Shown here: positions 1-7,705 of the stretch, piece by piece
How positions within the stretch are numbered: position 1 is the stretch's first letter
Layout of the letters: each line of letters starts with the position of its first letter
Source of the DNA: Flavobacterium sp.
Lineage (GTDB): Bacteria > Bacteroidota > Bacteroidia > Flavobacteriales > Flavobacteriaceae
DNA length: 9,629 nucleotides
Assembly (NCBI GenBank): GCA_012032075.1
Contig: JAAURU010000105.1
Span: 1 to 9,629, forward strand
Direction of reading: 5' to 3'
Position numbers and translations under genes: made by a program
The notes under the pieces: generated by a model
Told to the model about the DNA's origin: nothing
Databases searched by the model: none
The model's input: the letters and a program-made list of their open reading frames with translations, nothing else

Positions 1-805
1 TCTCCTTTTCCGGTTTCAGCTCTGTTTTCTCTTTTATCCCATTTGGCTCTTCCTGCTTTACCTTCTCCTCTTACATGATCATAAGCCACGTTGATGGATT
101 TGTTATCCAATAAAACCCCTTGCATTCTTCCATAAGGACAAGCGATGATACACACTTGTTCTCTAAACCAAGCAAATATGAAATAGAATACTCCTGTGAA
201 AATTAATAAAGCGATTAATGTGCTTACATTTTCAGCTGGTCCTTCTTCTATGTATTCTAATAATTTATCGCTACCAATTAAATAGGCTAGAAATACATTG
301 GCAATCAGAAAAGAAATAATAAAAAAGACAATCCATTTGGTTACTCTTTTTCTTATTTTTTCCGCATTCCATTCTTGTTTGGCTAGTCGTATTTGTGCAC
401 CTCTATCTCCGTCAATCCAATATTCAATGCGTCTGAATACCATTCCATGAAAATAGTTTGCGGACAAAACCAACCACAAAAAATACGACCAAAAGCAACT
501 GTAAAAAGGGTTAATCCTACTACTCCAACAATCATTGACAATACGAAAATGTAGAAATCTTGTGGCCAAAAGGGAAATCCAAATATCGAAAACTTACGTT
601 CTAGTACATTAAATAATAAAAATTGATTGCCATTAATTTTAATGAAAGGAGCCGAAAGTAAAAAAGCTAATAGAAAATAACTTAGTAGTTTTCGTTTATT
701 GTAAAACTTACCAACAGGCTTTTTTGGATGAATGAAGTTTCTTTTACCTTGTTCATCTATAGTTCCTATTGTATCTCTAAAGCTTTCATCAGGTAGATTT
801 GACAT
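1..805 (-). CDS. ccoG: CcoG/FixG-type cbb3 oxidase assembly ferredoxin, 3' end outside window, one frameshift
   Basis: This is a membrane-bound polyferredoxin that helps assemble cbb3 oxidase; the family is linked to reducing copper for the CuB site. The start is the ATG at 805. With the frameshift repaired, about 268 residues lie in the window, against roughly 470 usual for the family. Visible features are membrane segments near residues 40-55 and 83-105, the motif FGRIFCGWFCPQT (C110, C114), a further segment after residue 150, and FREQVCIIACPYGRMQ. The CxxCxxCxxxCP ferredoxin clusters expected next fall outside the window. The open frame beginning at 805 drifts after residue 121. Adding one A to the AA at 443-444 (coding strand ATGGAATGG to ATGGAAATGG) restores MVFRRIEYWIDGDRG and an open frame to the window edge. 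It lies 47 bases downstream of ccoP, probably in the same operon. Family identity is near certain. Confidence 0.93.
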
Positions 806-852
806 TCCATTTTTTATTTAAAAGTAAGATTTCTTTACAAACCTTATCTTGT

Positions 853-1784
853 TTATTTTTCAGTAATAGAATCTTTAACAGTTGTCTTACTATCATTAGC
901 TTTTATAACTTCTTCAACCCAAAGTTCTCCTTCTGCTGCTTTTGCTTCTGCAGGATTGGAACCTTGCAAGGATAAAATATAACTGGCTACTTTTTGAATA
1001 TCTCCAGATTGTATAACATCCTTCCAAGGAGCCATAACCGTGTTTTTTGGCTACCTTCAGAAATTATTGTAAAGATGTTTTTTATTCCACCTCCATTAAT
1101 CCAATGATTATCAGTTAGATTTGGACCTATTCCTCCTTGTAAATTAGCACCGTGACAAGCAATACAATTTTCACCGAAAATTTTCTTTCCATCTGCAATA
1201 CTTACTCCATCAGTCAACATTTCAACATTTTCAACATTCACCTGTATAGGATTTGCTATTAAATATTCCTCATGTTCTTTCTGAGCTTCATTCATAGCCA
1301 TTTCATATTCTTCTTTTTGCGTATAATCGCCTACAATATGAAAACGGACTAAATAGACTATGGCAAAAACAACACAACTATAGAATAAATACACCCACCA
1401 AGGAGGCAATACATTATCCAACTCTCTAATACCATCGTAATTATGGTCTAACATGACATCCGCTTCTTGTTCGATAGCTTTTGAGCGGGTTAGCTTTTTC
1501 ATTATATTCTTGTAAAAAGCACTCTCTGTGAAAGGTAAGGACTGTGCTTCTTCCAATTGCTTTTTCTGTTCTTCACTTAGTAATTGATAGGTAACACTAT
1601 CTACCGCACTAATTACAATTTCAATAGCAATTAAGAGAAATAAAAAGACTCCTAAAAATAAAGAAACCATGGGATATTCTATAAATGCAGGCTTTTCTCC
1701 TGAGTCGATAAAGTATTCCATTCCCATAAATACAATGGCAAAGATTACTGGAACTCTAACGTATGAAGGGATTATATTTTTCAT
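853..1784 (-). CDS. ccoP: CcoP, one-heme cytochrome c subunit of cbb3 oxidase, one frameshift
   Basis: CcoP passes electrons from soluble or membrane cytochromes to the cbb3 core. Repaired length is 310 residues. Membrane segments lie near residues 9-25, 39-60 and 128-150; the last sits in the FixP N-terminal signature (IRELDNVLPPWWVYLFY, from about 120). A single c-type heme site follows: C207, C210 and H211 in CIACH, with M251 in VMAPWK the likely axial ligand. Proteobacterial CcoP has two CxxCH motifs; this one has one cytochrome domain and an extra N-terminal membrane region, a pattern I associate with Bacteroidota. The frame breaks at the run of six T on the + strand (1043-1048). A seventh T gives EGSQKNTVMAPWK and joins the heme motif to its Met ligand. 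The start ATG at 1784 is 10 bases after the end of ccoQ. The C-terminal tail (280-310) is charged and unremarkable. Confidence 0.93.
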
Positions 1785-1794
1785 AAGTATAATT

Positions 1795-1969
1795 TTATAA
1801 TTCGTCTTTAATAGGTAATTCGCTTAACTCTTTAATTTTGTCTTTTTTATAAGTAAATACCCAAATAAAAAAGTACTAGAAAAAAGGTAAAGAATATGGC
1901 TAATGATAGTATTGCATAAATTTCAACACCCGTAATTGTTTCTAAATTGTGTTTGATAAACTTTAGCAT
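1795..1969 (-). CDS. ccoQ: CcoQ/FixQ small membrane subunit of cbb3 oxidase, one frameshift
   Basis: This short gene lies between ccoNO and ccoP. Read directly from the ATG at 1969 it gives 40 residues and stops just after the membrane helix. The frame is repaired by removing one A from the run of six at 1867-1872 (+ strand). The product is then 57 residues: a short basic N-terminus (MLKFIKHNLETITGVEIY), one membrane helix near 17-36, then IWVFTYKKDKIKELSELP, ending in KDEL before TAA. This is the usual CcoQ plan of a single helix followed by a charged cytoplasmic tail. CcoQ is thought to stabilise the CcoN-CcoO-CcoP complex. The start is 5 bases after the ccoNO stop and the stop is 10 bases before the ccoP start, so the genes are tightly packed. 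The assignment rests on position, size and helix layout rather than on a catalytic motif. Confidence 0.82.
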
Positions 1970-1974
1970 TTTTC

Positions 1975-4174
1975 TTATTTTTTAGTGTTATCTTGTTTCG
2001 TTATATCAGTACCTAAACGTTGCAAATAAGCAATTAAGGCTATAATTTCTCTATCTTTTACTGGAATATAATCACTATCTTGAACCTTTTTCTGTTCCTC
2101 AAATGATTTTTTGATATCCTTATTTTTCATTAGATTTTCTTCAATTTTAGAAGCTTGTACTTCCATATTTGAAAAAGCATTTTTAACTTCTTCCTCAGAA
2201 TAAGGAACGCCTAATGTTTGCATTACTTTCATTTTATCTTGAGTAGAAGAGACATCCAATTTATCTCTGATAAGCCATTTATAACCTGGCATGATGGAAC
2301 CAGAAGATGTACTTTGTGGATCCCAAAGGTGGTTAAAATGCCAGTCATCAGAACGACCACCGTTATTGGGTTTACCTGAAACACCTTCTCTAGCTAAATC
2401 AGGCCCAGTTCGTTTTGAACCCCATAAGAACGGATGATCGTAAACAAATTCTCCAGCTTTTGAATATTCTCCATAACGCACTACCTCTGAACGGAATGGA
2501 CGAATCATTTGAGAGTGACAATTGTTACAACCTTCTCTTATATAAATATCTCTTCCTTCTAATTCTAACGGAGTATATGGTTTTACACTAGAAATGGTTG
2601 GAATGTTTGATTTCACCATTATAGTTGGTACAATTTGAAGAATACCTCCTATTAAAATCGCAATAGTTGCTAAAATGGTCAATTGGATCGGTTTTCTTTC
2701 TAACCATGGGTGGAATTTTTCCCCTTTTAATCTTCCTGAACTTATTTTTGTTAATGCTGGAGCTTCTGCTAATTCGTCTTCTACTGGATTTCCAGCCATT
2801 ACTGTTCTAATAATATTATATACTAAAACTAAAAGTCCGATTACAAATAAGGTTCCTCCAATAGCACGCATTAAATACATTGGCATGATTTCAGTAACGG
2901 TTTCTAAGAAATTACCATATTGTAGCGTTCCATCTGGTTTAAATTGTTTCCACATTGAAGCTTGTGTAAATCCAGCTACGTACATTGGTAAAGCATATAA
3001 AATGATACCTAAAGTTCCAATCCAAAAATGGAAATTAGCTAATGCTGTAGAATATAATTTAGTTTTAGTCATTCTTGGTATTAACCAATAAATCATACCA
3101 AAAGTCATGAATCCGTTCCAAGCTAAAGCTCCTACGTGAACGTGAGCTACAATCCAATCTGTATAGTGTGCAATAGCATTTACATTTTTAAGAGATAACA
3201 TTGGTCCTTCAAATGTTGCCATTCCATAACCTGTAATACCAACAACAAAGAATTTTAAAACAGGATCTGTTCGTACTTTATCCCAAACACCTCTTAAGGT
3301 TAACAAGCCATTAATCATTCCTCCCCAAGATGGTGCAATTAGCATGATAGAGAAAACCACTCCAAGGTTTTGCGCCCAATCTGGTAAAGCTGTGTATAAT
3401 AAATGGTGTGGCCCTGCCCAAATGTAAATAAAGATTAAAGACCAAAAGTGAATGATTGATAATCTATAAGAATAAACTGGTCGATTAGCAGCTTTTGGCA
3501 CAAAATAATACATCAATCCTAAGAATGGTGTTGTTAAGAAAAAAGCCACCGCGTTATGTCCGTACCACCATTGCACCAATGCGTCTTGAACACCAGCATA
3601 AGCAGAATAACTTTTTAAAGCAGAAACTGGTAATTCTATACTATTAAAAATATGAAGTACAGCAACCGTTACAAAATGTGGCAATATAAAACCAAATTGC
3701 AACGTATAAATGACGCTCTCTTCGTCGCAAAATTGTCATAATCATATTGATACCAAATACTACCCAAATTAAAGCAATTGCAATATCTATTGGCCATTCT
3801 AATTCTGCATATTCTTTGGATGTGGTATAACCCAATGGTAATGTGATTGCTGCAGCGACAATAATTAATTGCCAACCCCAGAAATTGATTTTACTCAATA
3901 AATCGCTATACATTCTCGTTTTTAACAAACGTTGCAACGAATAATAAACTCCTGCGAAAATAGCGTTACCCACGAAGGCAAAAATAACAGCATTTGTATG
4001 TAAAGGTCTTAATCGTCCAAAACTTAACCATGGAATTCCATCAGTCATGTTTGGAAAAATAAACATAAAGGCTACTGTTAAGCCTACAAGCATTCCTACG
4101 ACACCGAAAAGTATACTTGCATAAAGAAATTTCTTTACAATTTTGTTATCGTAATAAAATTGTTGCATCTCCAT
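1975..4174 (-). CDS. ccoNO: CcoN-CcoO fusion, catalytic and monoheme subunits of cbb3 cytochrome c oxidase, one frameshift
   Basis: Repaired length is 732 residues. Residues 1 to about 460 are CcoN, the multi-helix heme-copper core that reduces oxygen to water and pumps protons. H59 (LRPLHTN) and H346 are the expected low-spin heme b ligands, H344 the heme b3 ligand (WIVAHVHVG), and H206, H256 and H257 the CuB ligands (WWYGHN, AGPHH). Y250 is placed to be the cross-linked tyrosine. After a linker with one helix (about 498-520) comes CcoO, with heme site C549, C552, H553 (CNNCH) and probable Met ligand M628 (SIMPGY). N-O fusion is known in Bacteroidota. The frame breaks near residue 168: removing one A from the run of four at 3673-3676 (+ strand) gives YIATFVTVAVLHIF and unbroken homology. 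The break is inside CcoN, not at the N-O junction. The ATG at 4174 is 2 bases after the ccoS stop. Confidence 0.96.
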
Positions 4175-4176
4175 AA

Positions 4177-4368
4177 TTAGATTGGTTTTTGTTTTTCTAC
4201 TTCTATTATTTTACTCGGGTTCTTTTTTAACTCATCGTCAAAAAGCATTCTGACTGATGGTGTATAATCGTCATCATATTGTCCGCTCTTTACTGCTTTT
4301 ATAAAAGCTAGTAAGAAAACAATAGCAACTACTATACTTACTGTAATTAATATATAAATGACACTCAT
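4177..4368 (-). CDS. ccoS: CcoS/FixS cbb3 oxidase maturation protein
   Basis: The product has 63 residues: one N-terminal membrane helix (MSVIYILITVSIVVAIVFLL), then the CcoS signature GQYDDDYTPSVRMLFDD and a lysine-rich tail. CcoS is needed to put heme and copper into cbb3 oxidase and is usually encoded next to the CcoI copper ATPase, as here. I chose the ATG at 4368. An in-frame TTG at 4389 would add seven residues, but it lies at or upstream of the transcription start predicted from the -7 element at 4387-4394, and known family members begin MSVIY. It is the first gene of the ccoS-NO-Q-P-G run, with 2 bases between its stop and the ccoNO start. No frameshift is seen. Confidence 0.93.
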   Translation of the reverse strand: MSVIYILITVSIVVAIVFLLAFIKAVKSGQYDDDYTPSVRMLFDDELKKNPSKIIEVEKQKPI

Positions 4369-4386
4369 ACCTAAAATTTGTGTTAA

Positions 4387-4394
4387 CAAAGTTA
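4387..4394 (-). promoter_or_regulatory. Bacteroidota -7 promoter element for ccoS operon
   Basis: The minus strand reads TAACTTTG, an exact match to the Bacteroidota -7 consensus TAnnTTTG. Transcription would start near 4383, giving a leader of about 16 bases before the ccoS ATG. The palindrome at 4417-4430 is centred 36.5 bases upstream of the final G. No good TTG -33 element is seen, as expected for a promoter that needs an activator. Confidence 0.7.
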
Positions 4395-4416
4395 CTTTGA
4401 CTTGATTTCAAAAAAT

Positions 4417-4430
4417 ATGACATTTATCAT
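4417..4430. promoter_or_regulatory. Crp/Fnr-type operator upstream of ccoS
   Basis: The palindrome ATGACATTTATCAT has half-sites ATGA/TCAT separated by six bases. The Y and R positions in ATGAYATTTRTCAT are also complementary. It matches the site at 6919-6932, and the match extends into the flanks: 4412-4437 and 6914-6939 agree at 23 of 26 positions, the three differences all being transitions. Its centre is about 40 bases upstream of the predicted ccoS start, the usual place for class II activation by Crp/Fnr proteins. The adjacent Crp/Fnr gene is the obvious candidate regulator. Confidence 0.75.
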
Positions 4431-4455
4431 GCTTTAAAATTTTGTTAAAACTTGT

Positions 4456-4469
4456 TTGGCAAAAGCCAA
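4456..4469 (-). terminator. Possible weak terminator hairpin after ccoI
   Basis: Directly after the ccoI stop there is a 5-bp stem TTGGC/GCCAA around a TTTT loop, followed on the minus strand by ACAAGTTTT. The stem is short and the T run is interrupted, so at best it is a weak or partial terminator before the separate ccoS promoter. Confidence 0.3.
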
Positions 4470-4471
4470 TT

Positions 4472-6866
4472 TTACTTCTGTTTCTTAGCATAATAATTAC
4501 TCATTAAAGTCACAAAACTGACTACAGTAATGGAACTCAAAGGCATAATAATCGCTGCCACTAATGGTGATAAATTACCAGAAATAGCAAATGATAATCC
4601 TACTAAATTATACAATAATGAAAGTCCAAAACTCATGTAAATGATTCGCATAGCATTTTTAGAGTACTTCAAATAGTATCCTAGTTTTGAAAACTGTGAA
4701 GCATCCATAATACCATCACAAGCAGGTGAAAAGAAATTTACATTTTCTGAAATAGCGATTCCAACATTGCTTTGTGCCAATGCTCCAGCATCGTTTAACC
4801 CATCACCTATCATAATTACATTTTTACCTTGTTCTTGTAATTGTTTGATAAACTCTAGTTTTTGTTCAGGTTTTTGATTGAATACCAATTCAGTGGTTTT
4901 GGGTAATATGCTTTCAAGTGTTTCTTTTCTCCTTCGTTATCTCCTGAAAGAATTTTTAATTCGTATTTATTAGCTAAGCTTTCAAACAACTCCTCTACCC
5001 CTTTTCTGTATTGGTTGTCGAATACAAAGTATCCTTTGTAATCGTTATCAATTTCTATGTGCACTTTGGTTTGTTTTACCATTCCGTCCTTCGGAAAACT
5101 CTCCAAAAGAGGTAAATTTAAAAGAGAAGTTGCACCAATCCTTACGTTTATATCATTCACTTTCGCTATAATACCTTTACCTGTAATTTCTTCAAATTGT
5201 TGTATATCAATTTTAGTAGTATTGGGTAAAAAGTCATAAATCTTTCGACTTAAGGATGATTAGAACCTCTTATTACATTTTTAAGTATCAATAATTCTTC
5301 TGAAGTAAAATCTTTACCTTCAAAGGCTACAGTCGATTTTTTATTGGAAGTAATGGTTCCCGTTTTATCAAAAACCAAAGTGTCAACTTTTGCTAATTGT
5401 TCTATAACCACAGCATTTTTGAGATACATTTTTTGCTTACCCATAATGCGTAAAACATTCCCCAGGGTAAAAGGAGCGGTTAAAGCCAATGCACACGGAC
5501 ATGCCACAATTAAAACCGCAGTTACCACATTAAAAGCCATTGGAATATCAATAAATAGCCAAATGACAAATACTATGACTGCTACTACTAATAAAATAGG
5601 GGTAAAATAGCGACTTACTTTATCGGTAATGTTCTTATGTTTTTGATCTATTTTCTTCTGAAAAACATCATTACTCCATAATTGTGTTAAGTAACTTTGG
5701 GAAACCGAAAACAATACTTCCATTTCAATAACACTCCCAATTATCTTTCCGCCAGCAAAAAGTTTGTCTCCTGATCTTTTTTCAATTGGAATAGCTTCAC
5801 CTGTAACAAAACTATAATCAATGGAAGTTATATCAGAAATTAGAATACCATCAACAGGAATTAATTCTTGATTACGAATTAATAATCGGTCTCCTTTTTC
5901 AATATCATAGACTTGTACTGGGATTTCTGTTCCGTCTGGATTTAACTTGGTAATTGCAATTGGAAAATAAGATTTATAATCTCTTTCGAAAGAGAGAAAA
6001 TTATAAGTCTTTTGTTGGAATAATTTTCCTAAAAGCATAAAGAAAATCAAACCAGTCAAACTATCAAAAAAACCTTGACCGTAATCAAATACAATATCAA
6101 CGGTGCTTCTTACAAACATTACTATGATTCCTAAAGCAATAGGAATATCTATATTCAACATTTTTGATTTGATACTTTTGTAAGCTGAAGCATAATAATC
6201 ACTCGCAGAATAAAGGAAAGAAGGAAGAGACAAAGCAAATATCAACCAACGGAAGAAACCTCTATATTGATTAATCCAAAATTCTTCTACTTCAAAATAT
6301 TCTGGAAAAGACAATAACATAATATTTCCAAAACAGAAAAAAGCAACACCTACTTTGTAAATTAAACTGCGATCTACGTTTTTCTTTCCTGTTTCAAAAT
6401 TTTCTAAACTTATATAAGGTTCGTATCCAATAGCACTCAACAAATAGACAATCTCTTTTAAAGATATTTGACTGGAATCAAATGTTATTCTAACCTTCTT
6501 CTCAGAAAAATTAACCTGAGAAGTACTTATTCCTTGCTGAAGCTTTTGTAAATTTTCCAAAATCCAAATACACGAACTACAGTGTATATGAGGAATGAAA
6601 AGTGAAACAATACTAATTGCATTTTCTTGAAATTCCAGCAGTTTTGCACTAATTTTTTCATCATCTAAAAAGTCATATTTTCCTTTAATTTCCTGTGGAG
6701 TTGCACCTGGTGCTTTTTCGAAATCATAATAACAAGCTAAATCATTGTGACTAAAAATCTCATAAACGGATTTGCAGCCGTTACAACAGAACCTTTTAGC
6801 ATCATAAATGATTTCTTCTTTTTTAATAATTTCAATACCACAATGGAAACAATTTTTTGTGTCCAT
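4472..6866 (-). CDS. ccoI: CcoI/FixI copper-exporting P-type ATPase for cbb3 oxidase assembly, two frameshifts
   Basis: This inner-membrane P1B-type ATPase moves copper outward for cbb3 CuB assembly. Repaired length is 798 residues. The N-terminus has C6/C9 (CFHC) and C27, C28, C31 (CCNGC), the cysteine-rich region typical of FixI-type pumps, then an HMA-like domain with CSSC (C96, C99). Membrane helices begin near 170. Further motifs are TGEA (355-358) in the actuator domain, CPC (456-458) in the transport helix, DKTGT (500-504) with D500 phosphorylated, SNHP (H537), and GDGLND in the hinge region near the C-terminal helices. The frame breaks twice. One A added at 5252-5253 (+ strand AA to AAA) extends NHP into NHPLSRKIYDF. 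One T added to the run at 4925-4928 gives GDNEGEKETLES and leads into LVFNQKPEQK. Both breaks lie in the nucleotide-binding domain. It is divergent from the Crp/Fnr gene and has its own predicted promoter. Confidence 0.94.
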
Positions 6867-6888
6867 AATTTGCTCATTTTACCAGTAA

Positions 6889-6896
6889 CAAAGGTT
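6889..6896 (-). promoter_or_regulatory. Probable -7 promoter element for ccoI
   Basis: The minus strand reads AACCTTTG, one mismatch (first base) from TAnnTTTG, and shares CTTTGTTA with the ccoS promoter. The centre of the palindrome at 6919-6932 is 36.5 bases upstream of the final G, exactly as at ccoS. The predicted start near 6885 leaves a leader of about 20 bases before the ccoI ATG at 6866. Confidence 0.6.
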
Positions 6897-6918
6897 GCAA
6901 ATGCTTCTAATTTAAAAT

Positions 6919-6932
6919 ATGATATTTGTCAT
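6919..6932. promoter_or_regulatory. Crp/Fnr-type operator between ccoI and the regulator gene
   Basis: ATGATATTTGTCAT is a palindrome with half-sites ATGA/TCAT and six-base spacing; the flanking T and A (6918, 6933) extend it to TATGA/TCATA. It is the second copy of the site before ccoS. It can act on ccoI (minus strand, about -40) and on the regulator (plus strand, about -26). The GA of each half-site fits the Glu and Arg in the regulator's recognition helix. Confidence 0.75.
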
Positions 6933-6940
6933 ACTTTAAT

Positions 6941-6948
6941 TATCTTTG
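6941..6948 (+). promoter_or_regulatory. -7 promoter element for the Crp/Fnr gene
   Basis: TATCTTTG is an exact match to TAnnTTTG, about 22 bases upstream of the ATG at 6971. The palindrome centre is only 22.5 bases upstream of the final G, so a bound regulator would cover the spacer and the -33 region. That placement suggests autorepression rather than activation. Confidence 0.6.
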
Positions 6949-6970
6949 AAAATCCTAATAAAATACATCT

Positions 6971-7648
6971 ATGAGTAAATGCGAACAATGTATTGTAAGA
7001 CAATTCAGTTCTTTAAAAGCATTAAATAAAGAACAATTAGTTCAAATGGCTAATTGTAAAACATCATACACTATTAAAAAAGGGAAACCTATCTTTGCTG
7101 AAGGTGATACTTTAAATGGAATCTTCTGTATTAAAGACGGTGTTTGCAAATTATCTAAATTGAGTTCGAATGGCAAAGACCAAATTGTAAAATTGGTTAA
7201 ACCAGGAGAGTTATTAGGACAGCGTTCCATGATCAGTGATGAATCCGCTAATCTTTCTGCAGTAGCTTTAGAAGATATGGAAGTTTGTTTTGTACCAAAA
7301 AGCGAAATTCTGCAGTTTTTTAATCAGAATAATGATTTTTCTATGAATGTTATGAAAACCATTTGTGGTGATTTGAAAGATGCTGATGATCATATGGTTG
7401 ATATGGCTCAAAAAACAGTAAAACAACGCTTAGCAGAAACTTTAATCTATTTAGAAGAAAATTTTGGATTAAATGAAGATGAAAGTATTCACATTCAATT
7501 AACTAGAGAAGAACTCGCTGGGATGATAGGAACTGCTACAGAAAGTTGTATTCGCTTATTATCTGAATTAAAAAAACTGAAAATCATTGAATTACAAGGA
7601 AAGAAGATATTTTTAAAAGATAAAAAAGCACTTCAAAAAATCTCTTGA
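6971..7648 (+). CDS. Crp/Fnr-family transcriptional regulator, probable controller of the cbb3 genes
   Basis: The protein has 225 residues with the usual family layout: a cyclic-nucleotide-binding-type beta barrel (about 30-120), a long dimerisation helix (about 122-150), and a C-terminal winged helix-turn-helix (LTREELAGMIGTATESCIRLL, about 177-197). E191 and R195 align with the DNA-contacting Glu and Arg of Crp and Fnr. Aligned by eye with E. coli FNR, C4 and C7 match C20 and C23, and C106 (LEDMEVCFVP) matches C122. The position of C29 in FNR is S13 here, and a separate Cys lies at residue 29. An oxygen-sensitive iron-sulfur cluster is therefore plausible but not assured. The start ATG at 6971 keeps CEQC close to the N-terminus and fits a -7 element at 6941-6948. 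Divergence from ccoI and shared palindromes upstream of both cco units suggest this is their regulator. No frameshift is seen. Confidence 0.92.
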   Translation: MSKCEQCIVRQFSSLKALNKEQLVQMANCKTSYTIKKGKPIFAEGDTLNGIFCIKDGVCKLSKLSSNGKDQIVKLVKPGELLGQRSMISDESANLSAVALEDMEVCFVPKSEILQFFNQNNDFSMNVMKTICGDLKDADDHMVDMAQKTVKQRLAETLIYLEENFGLNEDESIHIQLTREELAGMIGTATESCIRLLSELKKLKIIELQGKKIFLKDKKALQKIS

Positions 7649-7656
7649 TTAACTTT

Positions 7657-7673
7657 TTGGCACAGTAATTGAA
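7657..7673 (+). promoter_or_regulatory. Candidate sigma-54-type promoter upstream of secreted protein gene
   Basis: TTGGCACAGTAATTGAA resembles the sigma-54 pattern TTGGCAC-N5-TTGCA with the right spacing, but the -12 GC is GA here. The alternative for this gene is a primary-sigma -7 element at 7686-7693 (TAACTTTA, seven of eight matches to TAnnTTTG), 12 bases before the ATG, which lacks a well-spaced -33 partner. Either could be the true promoter. Confidence 0.35.
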
Positions 7674-7705
7674 TAGTAGTTATTGTAACTTTAAACAATA
7701 ATAAT

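Noticed and set aside
853..1035. A separate 60-residue gene after ccoP
   Set aside because: Its product, MAPWKDVIQSGD onward, is the C-terminal end of the CcoP cytochrome domain with the Met heme ligand, split off by the indel at 1043-1048.
1867..1872. T TTT TTA run in ccoQ (minus strand) as a programmed frameshift site giving short and long CcoQ
   Set aside because: A -1 slip at this heptamer does not restore the long frame; one base must be skipped (+1). An extra base in a homopolymer, as in other genes here, is simpler.
2675..3091. Plus-strand open frame of 138 codons inside ccoNO
   Set aside because: It lies antisense to strongly conserved oxidase sequence, has no promoter or family features, and is a shadow of the real frame. 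The same holds for plus-strand frames inside ccoI and minus-strand frames inside the regulator and the secreted protein gene.
3669..3875. Second minus-strand frame at the ccoNO break as an independent small protein
   Set aside because: It is an alternative-frame reading of the conserved CcoN helix region and shows no membrane or family pattern of its own.
4369..4389. TTG at 4389 as ccoS start
   Set aside because: It sits at or before the predicted transcription start and adds residues not typical of CcoS; the ATG at 4368 gives the family N-terminus.
4855..5160. A separate 101-residue gene downstream of ccoI
   Set aside because: It is the middle of the CcoI nucleotide-binding domain, isolated by two indels; its last residues are out-of-frame translation.
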